DNA of 64,000 bases from Pseudomonadota bacterium (GCA_017860615.1 JAGDMU010000007.1:132534-196533), one strand, 5' to 3'; counted from the stretch's first letter, positions 41,052-51,555 are shown. The notes: generated from the letters alone by a model not told the origin. Program-made: numbers and translations.

Positions 41052-42407
41052 ATGGAACGCTACATTGAAACCGCTTTAAAAGCCACTAAACACAGTACCC
41101 CAGGACAAAGTGAATTTTACCAAGCCGTTAAAGAAGTTTTAATATCCCTAGAGCCCCTCTTAAAAGCTGAACCAAAATACGCTCATTACAATATCGTTGA
41201 GCGTATTGTCATCCCCGATCGCCAAATCATTTTCCGCGTTCCATGGATAGACGATGCGGGCAAAATTCGCTCTAATATAGGCTATCGCATTCAATTTAGT
41301 AACTCCATTGGACCTTACAAAGGCGGTCTTCGTTTCCACCCTAGTGTTAATTTAAGTATTATCAAATTCTTAGGTTTTGAGCAAATTTTTAAAAACTCTC
41401 TCACGGGTCTTGCCATTGGTGGTGGTAAAGGAGGCAGTGATTTTGATCCAAAAGGTAAAAGTGAAGGTGAAATTATGCGCTTTTGCCAATCTTTTATGAT
41501 TGAACTCTCCAAATACATCGGCGAAACCATCGACGTTCCAGCAGGAGACATTGGTGTTGGTGGTCGTGAAATTGGATTTATGTTTGGGACATATAAACGT
41601 TTAACAAATCATTATGAAGGCATATTGACAGGAAAAGGTTTAAATTGGGGTGGATCGCTCGTACGTACTGAAGCAACAGGTTTTGGCTCAGTTTATTTTG
41701 CTGAAAACATTCTCAACAAAAGAGGAGAGACGATTAACGGAAAGATTTGTACCGTTTCAGGTTCAGGAAATGTTGCTATTTATACCATCCAGAAGCTGCA
41801 TGAGCTTGGAGCTATCCCTGTGACATGCAGTGATTCTAAAGGTATGATTTACGATCAAAATGGCATCGATCTTTCATTGCTTAAAACCATCAAAGAAGTG
41901 AACAGACAAGCATTAACAGAATATATTAAAGTACACCCTAATGCCAAATACATTCCTATCGAAGCCTACCCAGCAGGGACAAATGCCGTATGGAGTATTC
42001 CTTGCTTTGCAGCATTCCCAAGTGCAACCCAAAATGAACTAGGTCTTGAAGACATCAAAATACTGCATAAAAACGACTGTCAGTTAGTGAATGAGGGGGC
42101 AAATATGCCATGTACTCTTGAAGCGATTGATTTTATAGTAGCCCATGGTATTGCCTTTGGTCCAGCTAAAGCTGCCAATGCAGGCGGTGTCGCAACAAGC
42201 CAACTTGAAATGAGCCAAAATGCAAGTATGCAAAAGTGGACGTTTGGTGAAGTGGACGCGAAATTACAAAACATTATGAAACATATTTTTGATCTTTCAT
42301 ACGACACATCCAAAGAGTTCCAACAAGAAGGAAATCTACTTTTAGGTGCCAATATTGCAGGATTTAGAAAAGTAGCTGACTCGATGATCGAGCAAGGAGT
42401 CGTGTAG
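41052..42407 (+). CDS. gdhA: Glutamate dehydrogenase, NADP-type
   Basis: The 451-residue hexameric-type enzyme aminates 2-oxoglutarate. Key segments are GPYKGGLRFHPSVN, GGGKGGSDFDPKGKS with the active-site Lys, DIGVGGREIGFMFG, and the Rossmann motif SGSGNVAIYT. Length and motifs fit the NADP-dependent class (about 447). AAGGAAAAC precedes the ATG. A terminator follows. Confidence 0.93.
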   Translation: MERYIETALKATKHSTPGQSEFYQAVKEVLISLEPLLKAEPKYAHYNIVERIVIPDRQIIFRVPWIDDAGKIRSNIGYRIQFSNSIGPYKGGLRFHPSVNLSIIKFLGFEQIFKNSLTGLAIGGGKGGSDFDPKGKSEGEIMRFCQSFMIELSKYIGETIDVPAGDIGVGGREIGFMFGTYKRLTNHYEGILTGKGLNWGGSLVRTEATGFGSVYFAENILNKRGETINGKICTVSGSGNVAIYTIQKLHELGAIPVTCSDSKGMIYDQNGIDLSLLKTIKEVNRQALTEYIKVHPNAKYIPIEAYPAGTNAVWSIPCFAAFPSATQNELGLEDIKILHKNDCQLVNEGANMPCTLEAIDFIVAHGIAFGPAKAANAGGVATSQLEMSQNASMQKWTFGEVDAKLQNIMKHIFDLSYDTSKEFQQEGNLLLGANIAGFRKVADSMIEQGVV

Positions 42408-42408
42408 T

Positions 42409-42432
42409 AAAACGGGGTGTGCCCCCGTTTTA
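42409..42432. terminator. Terminator between gdhA and upp
   Basis: AAAACGGGG and CCCCGTTTT arms around TGTGC form a GC-rich stem with T-tracts on both sides, between convergent genes. Confidence 0.85.
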
Positions 42433-42454
42433 TATCTAAAAATTAGAAAAAAAT

Positions 42455-43087
42455 TTATGCGCCTAATGTATTAAAGACTCTATCACCTGCATCTCCAAGA
42501 CCAGGAACAATATAGCCATTTTCATTAAGACCATCATCAATACATGCCGTATAAACAGGGACATCAGGATGAATTTCGTGAAACTTTTTAAGCCCTTCAG
42601 GTGCTGATACAAGGCATAAAAAGCGAATATCTTGAACACCTTTGGATTTGAGGAAATTCACTGCATCAATCGCTGTTCCACCTGTGGCAAACATCGGATC
42701 GATGATGATCGCTGTACGTTCAACATGATCCGAAGGAAGTTTTGCATAGTAAAATTCTGCTTCAAGCGTTTTTTCATTACGTTGAAAGCCTAAGAAACCA
42801 ACACTCGCATCAGGAATAAGTTTAAAAACACTGTCCAACATGCCAAGAGCAGCCCGAAGAATCGGGCAAATCATAATCTTAGCATCCAGCTTTTTAGCAT
42901 TTGCCACTGCGACAGGAGTTTGAACCTTAACGTCTCTGAGTGGTAAATCTCTGGTTGCCTCAAACAGCATGAGATAAGAGATCTCATCGACTAAAAGTCG
43001 AAACTGAAATGGCTCCGTTCTTTCATCCCTTAAAATCGAAAGTTTATGCTCGATAAGCGGGTGTTTGATGACATGGACATTTTTCAT
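42455..43087 (-). CDS. upp: Uracil phosphoribosyltransferase
   Basis: The 210-residue enzyme makes UMP from uracil and PRPP. The PRPP loop is IIIDPMFATGGTAIDA and the uracil region is YIVPGLGDAGDR. Length matches the family. It starts directly after the malic enzyme stop on the same strand. Confidence 0.93.
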   Translation of the reverse strand: MKNVHVIKHPLIEHKLSILRDERTEPFQFRLLVDEISYLMLFEATRDLPLRDVKVQTPVAVANAKKLDAKIMICPILRAALGMLDSVFKLIPDASVGFLGFQRNEKTLEAEFYYAKLPSDHVERTAIIIDPMFATGGTAIDAVNFLKSKGVQDIRFLCLVSAPEGLKKFHEIHPDVPVYTACIDDGLNENGYIVPGLGDAGDRVFNTLGA

Positions 43088-44371
43088 TTATTTGCGCTCT
43101 GCATCAATAATTTCTTGAAGATCTCTTTTGTACAAATTGATATCAAAATCTTTCACACGTGCAACACCATCTTTAATCGCAGCTTCAGCAACAGCAGCAC
43201 TCACCCAGACAAGCACACGTCTATCAAACGGTTTTGGGATGATGTAGTTGTAACCAAATTTAGGGTCTTCGCCAGGATATGCCGCTTTGACATAATCAGG
43301 CACTTCTTCTTTTGCAAGTTTTGCCAAAGCAACAGCTGCTGCCATTTTCATACCTTCAGTGACTTTGGTTGCTTTAACATCGAGTGCACCTCTAAAAATA
43401 AAAGGGAAGCCTAAAACATTGTTGACTTGGTTTGGATAATCACTTCTACCTGTTCCCATCATAACGTCATCTCTTACCGCATGTACTTCTTCTGGTAAAA
43501 TTTCAGGTGTTGGATTTGCAAGCGCAAAAATGATTGGGTATGGATTCATGGATTTCACCATCTCCGCACTTACAACGCCAGGAGCGGAAAGACCAAGGAA
43601 CATGTCAGAGCCTCTCATTGCATCTTCGAGTGTTCTATCACTTGTCTCAAGTGCAAATTCGGCTTTGTATTTGTTAAGATCAGATCTTCCAGAGTGAATA
43701 ACACCTTTAGTATCAATCATAACGATATGTTTTGCGCCTAATAGTTTATACATTTTTGCACACGCGATACCAGCAGCACCAGCACCAGAGACAACAATTT
43801 TCATGTCTTCAATTTTTTTACCACTGATTTCAAGAGCATTGATAAGACCTGCACTTGTAATCATCGCTGTACCGTGTTGGTCATCGTGCATAACAGGAAT
43901 ATTAACACATGCTTGAAGTTTTTCTTCAATATCAAAACATTTTGGTGCTTTAATATCTTCTAGATTAATACCACCAAAAGTAGGAGCAAGTGCTTTACAA
44001 ATCTCTACAATTTTATCAGCGTCATGCTCATCAAGCTCAATATCAAATGCATCAACATTTGCGAATTTTTTGAAAAGTACCGATTTGCCTTCCATAACAG
44101 GTTTTCCAGCAACTGCACCAATATCGCCAAGGCCAAGAACCGCAGTACCATCTGTAATAACAGCAACAAGATTGCCTTTATTCGTATAGGTATACGCTAA
44201 TTCATTATCTTTTTCAATCTCCAAACATGGATGGGCAACACCTGGTGTGTAAGCCATAGAAAGATCTCGTGCTGTATCACAACGTGTTTTAACACTAATT
44301 TCAATCTTTCCACCTACGTGGTATGCTAAAGATTCTTCTTTCGTTACTTTTCCCTTATTACTCACTCGCAA
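43088..44371 (-). CDS. Malic enzyme (malate dehydrogenase, oxaloacetate-decarboxylating)
   Basis: The 427-residue enzyme converts malate to pyruvate and CO2. It has the malic domain ([33 protein letters not shown]) and an NAD-binding domain ([25 protein letters not shown]). It lacks the phosphotransacetylase-like extension of MaeB. Coenzyme choice cannot be read with certainty. The gene overlaps gltX by 14 nt. Confidence 0.9.
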   Translation of the reverse strand: MRVSNKGKVTKEESLAYHVGGKIEISVKTRCDTARDLSMAYTPGVAHPCLEIEKDNELAYTYTNKGNLVAVITDGTAVLGLGDIGAVAGKPVMEGKSVLFKKFANVDAFDIELDEHDADKIVEICKALAPTFGGINLEDIKAPKCFDIEEKLQACVNIPVMHDDQHGTAMITSAGLINALEISGKKIEDMKIVVSGAGAAGIACAKMYKLLGAKHIVMIDTKGVIHSGRSDLNKYKAEFALETSDRTLEDAMRGSDMFLGLSAPGVVSAEMVKSMNPYPIIFALANPTPEILPEEVHAVRDDVMMGTGRSDYPNQVNNVLGFPFIFRGALDVKATKVTEGMKMAAAVALAKLAKEEVPDYVKAAYPGEDPKFGYNYIIPKPFDRRVLVWVSAAVAEAAIKDGVARVKDFDINLYKRDLQEIIDAERK

Positions 44372-45758
44372 CTCCTTTATAAGATATTAATTTTTGGATT
44401 CTTTTTACCACGTTTTCATAACCAATAATTTCTAAAACTTCAAAAATGGAAGGACTTACAGAACTGCCAACCATTGCAATACGAATGGCTTGGGCAAGAT
44501 CTTTAAGTTTTAAACCTCGCTCTTCTAAAAATGTTTTGGTAAATGTTTCAAATTCACTCGCATTACAGAGTTCATTTGCACTCTTTAATGCTTCAAGATA
44601 GTGCTCTAAAACAGCCAATCCATCAGCTGTTAAAAACTTTTCAACTGCTTTTTCATCGTAACACATTGGAGCTTCTAAAATCTGTTTTGCTAAGCTTGCA
44701 AACTCTACAAGTGTTTTTGCACGATCACGAAGTGCGTCAATCAGTAACTCTTTTTTGCCATGAGACGAAATATCCAGATCAAAAAAGCGTAACTCTTCAA
44801 TTAAACGCTCATAACTTGCTTGTTTAATATAATGTGCATTGAGCCATACAAGTTTTTCTTGGTTGTATGCAGAAGCTGATTTGTTGATATTATTTGGATC
44901 AAACAGCGCTTTCATCTCTTCAAAAGAAAAAATTTCTTGATCACCATGACTCCAACCCAGACGAATGAGGAAATTGAGCAATGCTTCTGGTAAATAACCC
45001 TCTCGTTTATACTCCATAACATCCACAGCTCCATCGCGTTTAGAGAGCTTTTTACCCTCAGGATTGAGGATCATCGGAACATGGTAAAACTTAGGGATGT
45101 CAAAACCAAGTGCTTGATATAAAATGATCTGTTTTGGAGTGTTTGAAAGGTGGTCATCACCACGAATAACTTCATTAACACCCATAAGAGCATCATCAAT
45201 CACAACCACAAAATTATACGTTGGTGTACCGTCACTTCGTGCAATAATAAAATCATCGAGCATATCACTCGCATTAAAGGTTACTTCACCTTTGACGCCA
45301 TCCACAAATGAAACAACGCCACTCGCAGGCGCTTTGATACGAATTACAGGTGCAACGCCCTCTGGTGGTGTACCTGTAAAATCACGGTATCTGCCATCAT
45401 AACGTGGACGCTCTTTACGTGCCATTTGCCCTTCACGAAGTTCGTCGAGTTCTTCTTTGCTCATATAACATTTATAAGCTTTGCCTTCTTCTAAAAGCTT
45501 TTTCACATAACTTTTGTAAAGATCAAAACGCTCAGACTGATAAACAATCTCACCTTCATGCGCTAATCCAACCCATTTAAACGCTTCAACAATGGCATCA
45601 GCGGCTTCTTTAGAGTTTCGTGCGAGGTCTGTATCTTCAATACGAAATAAAAACTTTCCACTGTTTCTTTTTGCCCAAAGATAACTGTAAAGAGCTGTTC
45701 TAAGCCCTCCAATATGCAAATATCCTGTAGGACTAGGGGCAAAGCGTGTCACAACCAT
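44358..45758 (-). CDS. gltX: Glutamyl-tRNA synthetase
   Basis: The 466-residue class I synthetase has the HIGH motif in [16 protein letters not shown] and KMSKS-equivalent KLSKRDG. Many Campylobacterota carry two GltX proteins, one charging tRNA-Gln for the amidotransferase route; which one this is cannot be decided here. It is first of a gltX-malic enzyme-upp run. Confidence 0.93.
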   Translation of the reverse strand: MVVTRFAPSPTGYLHIGGLRTALYSYLWAKRNSGKFLFRIEDTDLARNSKEAADAIVEAFKWVGLAHEGEIVYQSERFDLYKSYVKKLLEEGKAYKCYMSKEELDELREGQMARKERPRYDGRYRDFTGTPPEGVAPVIRIKAPASGVVSFVDGVKGEVTFNASDMLDDFIIARSDGTPTYNFVVVIDDALMGVNEVIRGDDHLSNTPKQIILYQALGFDIPKFYHVPMILNPEGKKLSKRDGAVDVMEYKREGYLPEALLNFLIRLGWSHGDQEIFSFEEMKALFDPNNINKSASAYNQEKLVWLNAHYIKQASYERLIEELRFFDLDISSHGKKELLIDALRDRAKTLVEFASLAKQILEAPMCYDEKAVEKFLTADGLAVLEHYLEALKSANELCNASEFETFTKTFLEERGLKLKDLAQAIRIAMVGSSVSPSIFEVLEIIGYENVVKRIQKLISYKGVASE

Positions 45759-45956
45759 GACTGTACCTTCACTATTTTTGATGAGTTATGTATAAATTAT
45801 GTATCATTTTGTTACGCGGTAACTAAAAATTCTACGAGAGCGAAAGGAAAAACATTTTTTTAATTTTTTTTGTCTAAAAACATGTTATCATTCGTAGCTC
45901 TTATTTTTAATACAACACGATTATATAGCTATTTTTCTTAAAACAAAGGACTATTG

Positions 45957-46808
45957 ATGAAGATTAAACTAAAGGTGTTAACTTTTGTAACTTTGAGTGC
46001 GACCCTTCTTTTTTCACCAGCATCTGCTGGAACAATTGATGGCGTTTCAGTGATTATCAATAAAGAACCCATCACACTTTATGATGTTTTCAAGTACTCT
46101 CAGCGCTTTAACATCTCTAAAAAAGAGTCTTTAGATATTTTGGTAAGACAAAAATTGGAAGATTCTGAAATCAAAAAACTGGGCATTTCTGTCGATAACT
46201 TTGAAATTGATCAGTATATTGAAAACTTAGCGATTAGTAACAATATGAACCAATATGATTTTCTTAACATGATTCGTTCAAAAAATATTGAAATTTCTGA
46301 ATACAAAGAAGATCTTAAAAAGAAACTTCAACGCGATAAACTGTATAAAAAAATTATCAGTACTAAAATGCAACAAATGGGTGATGGCGAACTTCAAGCC
46401 TATTATAATGAAAACCTCAATGAATTTTCTCAAGCAGCCGCTTTTGATGTGACTATCTACACCAGCGCAAACCAACAAAGCCTTGCAGCCATTCAAAGTA
46501 ACCCAATGAGCGCAGTCGGTGATGTTCAACTGCAAGAAGGTAGAATTGAAGCAGGAAAAACCGATCCAAAATTATTAGCAATTCTCAACAAAACAGCTCA
46601 AGGTAAATTTTCTTCTATTAACAAATCAGATTCAAACTATGTGATGTTTTTTGTCAAAGAAAAACACAATGTTCAAAGTGTCTCTTTTGCAGATGCAAAA
46701 AACTACATCTACTCAAAACTGGGTGAAGGAAAAGAGCAAAAAGCAATTGAAGAATATTTTGAAAAACTCAAATCTTCTGCAAATATTCAAGTTGTAAGAG
46801 CACCATAA
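45957..46808 (+). CDS. Periplasmic peptidyl-prolyl isomerase/chaperone, PEB4/SurA-like
   Basis: The 283-residue exported protein has a signal peptide (ending SPASA, about residue 23). A SurA N-terminal region (DGVSVIINKEPITLYDV) and a parvulin-like domain (FDVTIYTSANQ) follow, arranged as in Campylobacter PEB4. It helps outer-membrane proteins reach the BAM machinery. A TTG frame start at 45954 exists, but ATG 45957 has AAAGGA 7 nt upstream. The 198-base gap before it holds divergent promoters for gltX and this gene. Confidence 0.85.
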   Translation: MKIKLKVLTFVTLSATLLFSPASAGTIDGVSVIINKEPITLYDVFKYSQRFNISKKESLDILVRQKLEDSEIKKLGISVDNFEIDQYIENLAISNNMNQYDFLNMIRSKNIEISEYKEDLKKKLQRDKLYKKIISTKMQQMGDGELQAYYNENLNEFSQAAAFDVTIYTSANQQSLAAIQSNPMSAVGDVQLQEGRIEAGKTDPKLLAILNKTAQGKFSSINKSDSNYVMFFVKEKHNVQSVSFADAKNYIYSKLGEGKEQKAIEEYFEKLKSSANIQVVRAP

Positions 46809-46827
46809 GTTAAAAGGTAAAGAAGTT

Positions 46828-46855
46828 AAGGTCGCCACATAGTGCGACCTTTTTT
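46828..46855. terminator. Terminator between PEB4-like gene and accC
   Basis: AAGGTCGC (46828-46835) and GCGACCTT (46844-46851) with a T6 tail form a strong hairpin between convergent genes. Confidence 0.85.
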
Positions 46856-46857
46856 AA

Positions 46858-48153
46858 TTAGTAGCGTGAAAGATAGTTTGTATCAAACTTGTTTTCGATA
46901 AAATCTTTGTTTTCCATCATATGCAAATGAAAATCTCTTACCGTTTTAATACCTTCAATTTGTAACTCACTCAAAGCTTGTTTCATTTTTGCAATAGCAC
47001 GTGTACGGTCTTCACCCCAAACAATAAGCTTTCCAATCATAGAATCATAATGTGGTGGTACTGAGTAGCCCTGATATGCATGGGAATCCATACGAACATT
47101 ACGACCACCGGGGATGATATACTTGGTGATTTTACCTGGGCTTGGAATAAACTTAACAGGATCCTCAGCTGTAATACGGCATTCAATCGAGTGTCCACGG
47201 AATGTCAGTGCGCTTTGATCAAAAAGTTTATCACCCTCAGCTACGCGAATCATCCACTCAATAATGTCGATACCACTTACCATCTCACTGACACAGTGTT
47301 CAACTTGAAGACGTGTGTTCATTTCCATAAAATAAAAGTTTTTATCGGCATCTAAAAGAAACTCAAACGTACCAGCATTTTCATAGCCAATATATTTGGT
47401 TGCTTTAACCGCTACTTCATGTAGGCGTGCTCTTGTTTTATCATCAAGTGCAATGGCAGGAGACTCTTCGATGAGTTTTTGATGACGACGTTGCATCGAA
47501 CAGTCACGCTCACCAATATGTACCACATTACCAAATGAATCGCCAATAACTTGCACTTCAATGTGGCGAGGATTTTTAATGTATTTTTCCATGTAAAGCG
47601 TGCCATCGCCAAACGCACTGAGTGCTTCGCTCTCAGCAGCAAGGAATGATTTTTCCAAATCTTCCATCTTCTCAACCACGCGCATACCACGTCCGCCACC
47701 GCCCGCACTGGCTTTAACGATAACAGGAAGTCCGATTTGCTCAGCCAATTTTTTCGCTTCTTCAACACTCTCAAGTGCACCTTCGCTACCGAGGATAACG
47801 GGAACACCTGCTTTTTTCATCACTTCTTTGGCTTTTGATTTATCACTCATTAAAACCATAGAGTCAACAGAGGGTCCAATGAATTTAATGTTGTGATGTT
47901 TACACACTTCAACAAAAGTTTGGTTCTCACTTAAAAAACCATACCCTGGGAAAATGGCATCACAACCACTGATCTCAGCCGCACTAATGATTGCAGGAAT
48001 GCTCAAATAACTCTCAGATGACTTTGGTCCACCAATACAGATACTGGCATCGGCATGTTGAAGATAGAGTGCATCTTTATCCGCAGTGGAATAAACCGCA
48101 ATCGCTTGTTTCCCCATCTCTTTGATGGTTCTTATTGCACGAAGGCACCGCAA
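46858..48153 (-). CDS. accC: Biotin carboxylase of acetyl-CoA carboxylase, N-terminally truncated
   Basis: ATP-grasp subunit that carboxylates biotin on AccB. Visible motifs are KASAGGGGRGMR, HIEVQVIGD, RDCSMQRRHQKLIEE and MNTRLQVEH. The frame begins RCLRAIRTIKEMGK, which normally follows about 15 residues of the type IANRGEIAL. Those residues, a ribosome site and an ATG are all missing. The only candidate start is TTG at 48153, and an in-frame TAG lies eight codons before it. The break lies at a 9-base TTTGCGGTG shared by the end of accB and this point of accC, so about 50-80 bases seem lost. Real deletion or assembly collapse. Confidence 0.85.
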   Translation of the reverse strand: MRCLRAIRTIKEMGKQAIAVYSTADKDALYLQHADASICIGGPKSSESYLSIPAIISAAEISGCDAIFPGYGFLSENQTFVEVCKHHNIKFIGPSVDSMVLMSDKSKAKEVMKKAGVPVILGSEGALESVEEAKKLAEQIGLPVIVKASAGGGGRGMRVVEKMEDLEKSFLAAESEALSAFGDGTLYMEKYIKNPRHIEVQVIGDSFGNVVHIGERDCSMQRRHQKLIEESPAIALDDKTRARLHEVAVKATKYIGYENAGTFEFLLDADKNFYFMEMNTRLQVEHCVSEMVSGIDIIEWMIRVAEGDKLFDQSALTFRGHSIECRITAEDPVKFIPSPGKITKYIIPGGRNVRMDSHAYQGYSVPPHYDSMIGKLIVWGEDRTRAIAKMKQALSELQIEGIKTVRDFHLHMMENKDFIENKFDTNYLSRY

Positions 48154-48601
48154 AGATTGGCATATCGTATTCTACTGGCTGACCATCTTCAACAAGGATT
48201 TCTAAAATTTTACAGTCAAATTCTGCTTCAATTTCATTCATGATTTTCATCGCTTCAATAATACCGATTGGTTGACCTTTACGGATCACATCGCCCACTT
48301 TTGCAAATGGAGCAGCACCAGGTGCTGGAGATTTGTAGAAAGTTCCGACCATTGGTGATTTGATGCTTAAACCAGCAGGAGCGGCATTAATACTCGCTTC
48401 GCCACCAACTTGAGCAACAGGTGCAGGAGCTGCTATTGGTGCAGCGCTTGGGGTATGTACAACAGGGGCTGCTGCATAGGCAACAGGACCATCAAAACCT
48501 TTTTGCAACTCAATGCTAAAATCACCCTCTTTGATTTTCAGTTTTGTGATATCACTTTTATCAAAAATACGTATTAACTCTCTGATCTCATTTTTGTCCA
48601 T
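48077..48601 (-). CDS. accB: Biotin carboxyl carrier protein AccB with altered C-terminus
   Basis: Carries biotin for acetyl-CoA carboxylase. The biotin attachment site EAMKIMNE is present, after an Ala/Pro-rich linker and an N-terminal helix (IRELIRIFDKSDI). The family normally ends soon after VEYDMPIFAV. Here the frame runs on for about 20 residues (PSCNKNHQRDG and on) that are an out-of-frame reading of accC. The authentic stop seems lost in the same event that removed the start of accC. Functional status of the tail is unknown. Confidence 0.88.
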   Translation of the reverse strand: MDKNEIRELIRIFDKSDITKLKIKEGDFSIELQKGFDGPVAYAAAPVVHTPSAAPIAAPAPVAQVGGEASINAAPAGLSIKSPMVGTFYKSPAPGAAPFAKVGDVIRKGQPIGIIEAMKIMNEIEAEFDCKILEILVEDGQPVEYDMPIFAVPSCNKNHQRDGETSDCGLFHCG

Positions 48602-48629
48602 TCGGTTTCTCCTAAATATTTGCCATTTT

Positions 48630-48656
48630 TTGGCATGACATAAAATGTGTTATAAT
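48630..48656 (+). promoter_or_regulatory. Possible dcd promoter
   Basis: TATAAT (48651-48656) with TTGGCA 15 bases upstream, 46 nt before the dcd start. It is not a sigma-54 site because the GC element is missing. Confidence 0.45.
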
Positions 48657-48702
48657 ACCATACTAAAGATATACACTCACTTAATAATGTAAAGGTACTT
48701 TT

Positions 48703-49263
48703 ATGGGTCTAAAAGCAGACAGTTGGATACGAGAGAAATCGCTCAAAGAGCGTATGATAGAGCCTTTTTGCGACGGTCAAGTCGGCAAAGATGTGGTAAG
48801 TTATGGCGTGAGCAGTTATGGGTATGACATCCGTGTGGGACGTGAATTTAAAATTTTTACCAATGTCAATTCAACGGTAGTTGACCCTAAAGAATTTGAC
48901 GATAAAAATGTTATCGATTTTGAGGGTGACATCTGTATTGTTCCACCAAACTCTTTTGCATTGGCACGTACGGTTGAATACTTTCGCATTCCTAAAAATG
49001 TTTTAGCCATTTGTTTAGGTAAAAGTACGTATGCACGTTGTGGAATCATCGTTAATGTGACACCATTTGAGCCAGAGTTTGAAGGTCACATTACCATTGA
49101 AATTTCAAATACAACACCATTGCCTGCAAAAATTTATGCCAATGAAGGCATCGCACAAGTGCTTTTTTTAGAGGGTGATACACCATGTGAAACCACTTAC
49201 AAAGACAAACACGGTAAATACCAAGGTCAAACAGGTATTACGTTACCACGTATTTTAAAATAA
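48703..49263 (+). CDS. dcd: dCTP deaminase
   Basis: The 186-residue trimeric nucleotide hydrolase makes dUTP from dCTP. Typical segments are [42 protein letters not shown] and [13 protein letters not shown]. Length matches the family (about 186-190). It is followed at 7 nt by an acetyltransferase gene. Confidence 0.92.
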   Translation: MGLKADSWIREKSLKERMIEPFCDGQVGKDVVSYGVSSYGYDIRVGREFKIFTNVNSTVVDPKEFDDKNVIDFEGDICIVPPNSFALARTVEYFRIPKNVLAICLGKSTYARCGIIVNVTPFEPEFEGHITIEISNTTPLPAKIYANEGIAQVLFLEGDTPCETTYKDKHGKYQGQTGITLPRILK

Positions 49264-49270
49264 CCTCTTT

Positions 49271-49909
49271 ATGGCTTTAAAAGTACACGCTTTAGAGCAA
49301 AACAATCCACATGAGTTTGATGGCTTTTACGCCATCTACTCTACCGCTTTTCCTCCATCAGAACAGAAATCTCGCGATGCACTTTTGCACATGATTCACG
49401 CCTCATTCTATACGATCTATCTCGCCTATAATGACGAAAAAATTGTTGGATTTTGCATTATGTATCATCCTGATAATGAAGATTTTTTCTTGTTAGAATA
49501 CATGGCTGTTGATGAAACACAACGAGGCATCGGGCTTGGTTCAACGCTTTTACAAAGTAGCATCGAGCACCTTTTTAACACCTGTGGAATACGTGCACTT
49601 CTCATTGAAATTGACTCGCCTGAAAAGAGCTCACATGAGCAAGAAATTCGTAAAAAACGAGAGCAGTTTTACCGTCGTTTAGGCGCTTTAAAAATTGATC
49701 CGTTTGATTATATCTTAGCGCTTCAAAGCAGTGAAGAACCTCCTCCTATGGAGCTTTTGGTCTATCATCCCCGCATGAAAGAAGTCCCTAAAGAAATACT
49801 GCACCACTGGCTTGAAAAGCTGTATGTGGATGTTTATGGATGCGCCCGAAATGATCCACGCATTGCACAAATGCTTGATCATGCACCCCCGATTTTAAAC
49901 CTCATCTAA
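49271..49909 (+). CDS. GNAT-family acetyltransferase
   Basis: The 212-residue protein has a GNAT core: LLEYMAVDETQRGIGLGSTLLQSSIEHL is the acetyl-CoA loop region, near residues 75-105. The C-terminal third is an extension without a recognised domain. The substrate cannot be inferred. It is probably co-transcribed with dcd and the next small gene. Confidence 0.75.
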   Translation: MALKVHALEQNNPHEFDGFYAIYSTAFPPSEQKSRDALLHMIHASFYTIYLAYNDEKIVGFCIMYHPDNEDFFLLEYMAVDETQRGIGLGSTLLQSSIEHLFNTCGIRALLIEIDSPEKSSHEQEIRKKREQFYRRLGALKIDPFDYILALQSSEEPPPMELLVYHPRMKEVPKEILHHWLEKLYVDVYGCARNDPRIAQMLDHAPPILNLI

Positions 49910-49921
49910 AAGGAATTGTTG

Positions 49922-50377
49922 ATGGAGATTTTTTTAAGCGACGAATACGAAACCCTCTGGACGGCGATTAGCTCCATTATGGGCATCATAGCAACGACTT
50001 TAGCCATTTTTGCGCTGATTTACTCGATGCGAACCTATCGTAAAACCATGCAAATCGTCCACTATGGAGAGATTGATAAAATGTACTTTGAAATCCTCAA
50101 AGAAGCCCTTGCTAAACCTCATTTGGTACGAAAAAGCAGTGAACGAAGTGCAGAACAAGAGGTCGAGTATGACATTTATGCATTTATTGTCTGGAATTTT
50201 TTAGAGTCTATCTATGATCGTTGTATGCTCGATACGGACTTGCAAAAAACATGGTTTCCCATCATAGAGGCCGAGCGTAAAATTCACCTTGCGTGGATAC
50301 AAGAGCATGACAATAGAACGAAATTTAAAACAGAATTTTTGAGTTTTATTGAAAAAGGCACGTTTGAAGTAGCCTAA
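49922..50377 (+). CDS. Small membrane-anchored protein of unknown function
   Basis: The 151-residue protein has one N-terminal membrane helix (about 12-34, SSIMGIIATTLAIFALIYSM) and a soluble, charged remainder rich in Trp and Glu. It resembles the DUF4760-like group in layout, but I cannot name it with confidence. A TTG frame start at 49916 exists; ATG 49922 with AAAGGA 7 nt upstream is preferred. Confidence 0.6.
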   Translation: MEIFLSDEYETLWTAISSIMGIIATTLAIFALIYSMRTYRKTMQIVHYGEIDKMYFEILKEALAKPHLVRKSSERSAEQEVEYDIYAFIVWNFLESIYDRCMLDTDLQKTWFPIIEAERKIHLAWIQEHDNRTKFKTEFLSFIEKGTFEVA

Positions 50378-50389
50378 AAAAGCTACTTC
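50366..50389. terminator. Terminator overlapping the end of the small membrane protein gene
   Basis: GAAGTAGC (50366-50373) and GCTACTTC (50382-50389) arms lie between convergent genes and include the last codons of the plus-strand gene. Confidence 0.65.
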
Positions 50390-51555
50390 TCCACTCTCAA
50401 CAACAAACCATTCAAATAAAACGATGCAGAGGCATTGATAAGACACGGATGGTCACTATCTTGTTGCATTTGCTCTAAAAGAATGTATTGCACTTTCAGA
50501 TCGTGTGATACTTCCATAGCGATGTCTAAAAGCTCTTTTTTACCCACATGAAATGAGCAAGAAAAAAGCGCAATTAAACCGCCGTCTTTTACCGCTTTGG
50601 TGGACTCCATCAAAAGGTGTTTGAAGCCTCGTTTTGCACCACTGGCTTGCTCTTTGGTTTTGGCGAAAGATGGTGGGTCAAGCACGATGAGATCAAAGCT
50701 ATTTTTATACTTTTTCTCTTTCATAAAGGTAAATGCATCAGCCACATAGGTTTCATACGTTTCCATGGCATTGGCGTGTAAGTTGACTTTGGTTTGCTCT
50801 ATGGCTGCTTCGGAGATGTCCACAAAGATAGCATTTTTAGCACCTTTGGCAAGGGCAGAGATGCCAAAGCCTCCCGCATTACAGCAGATGTCAAAGACTG
50901 TGTCTCCCGCTTTGATGTAACTCGCGCAGATGGCTCTGTTTTTACGCTGATCTAAGTAAAAGCCTGTCTTTTGGGCATCTTCGATGTCCACTAAAAAGTT
51001 CAAACCATTCTCTTTGAGTTCAAATTCTTTAGAAGGTGTACCAAAAAGTGTGCCATTTTTACGCTCTAAGCCTTCGATTTCACGTGAGTGCTCATCGGAC
51101 TTCTCAACGATCCACGAAGGATTGACCAGTTGTTTGAGTGTGCTGAGGATGAGCTCACGAAAGGTTTCCATACCAGCGGTGTTGATCTGAATGGAGAGCG
51201 TATCGCCATACTTGTCGACAATAAGCCCTGGCAAGAAGTCTGCTTCGGAGTGGATGAGGCGCACGGCATTGGTTTGAGACAAAAGTGCCTCACGCTTTGC
51301 GATGGCTCTTTTGATGCGCTTATGGAAAAACTTTTTACCAATCTCTTCTTTGCCAAAGCTAAGGATACGCGCGAAAATCGCACATTTTGGGTTGACATAG
51401 GCGGTTCCTAAAAAGCCATCTTTTTTGGAAAAGAGTGCGACGACTTCACCGCTTTGAAACTCCTCTAAAGCAGAGTCAATTTCGTTGGCATAAACCCATG
51501 GGGTAAAGCGTCTTAGTTTGGGAACAACGGAGTGTTTGATATAAACTTTATTCAA
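50383..51555 (-). CDS. RlmI-like 23S rRNA (cytosine-C5) methyltransferase
   Basis: The 390-residue class I methyltransferase has an N-terminal PUA-like domain (about 1-75), a central domain and a SAM domain with VFDICCNAGGFGISALAKGA and catalytic-type motif LDPPSFAKTK. RlmI methylates C1962 of 23S rRNA; paralogs exist, so the exact site is inferred. The start overlaps the following hydrolase gene by 8 nt. Confidence 0.85.
   Translation of the reverse strand: MNKVYIKHSVVPKLRRFTPWVYANEIDSALEEFQSGEVVALFSKKDGFLGTAYVNPKCAIFARILSFGKEEIGKKFFHKRIKRAIAKREALLSQTNAVRLIHSEADFLPGLIVDKYGDTLSIQINTAGMETFRELILSTLKQLVNPSWIVEKSDEHSREIEGLERKNGTLFGTPSKEFELKENGLNFLVDIEDAQKTGFYLDQRKNRAICASYIKAGDTVFDICCNAGGFGISALAKGAKNAIFVDISEAAIEQTKVNLHANAMETYETYVADAFTFMKEKKYKNSFDLIVLDPPSFAKTKEQASGAKRGFKHLLMESTKAVKDGGLIALFSCSFHVGKKELLDIAMEVSHDLKVQYILLEQMQQDSDHPCLINASASFYLNGLLLRVEK

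Noticed and set aside
48630-48651. Second sigma-54 promoter (TTGGCATGACAT) before dcd
   Set aside because: The GC element is missing 10 bases after GG; the downstream TATAAT fits a sigma-70 promoter.
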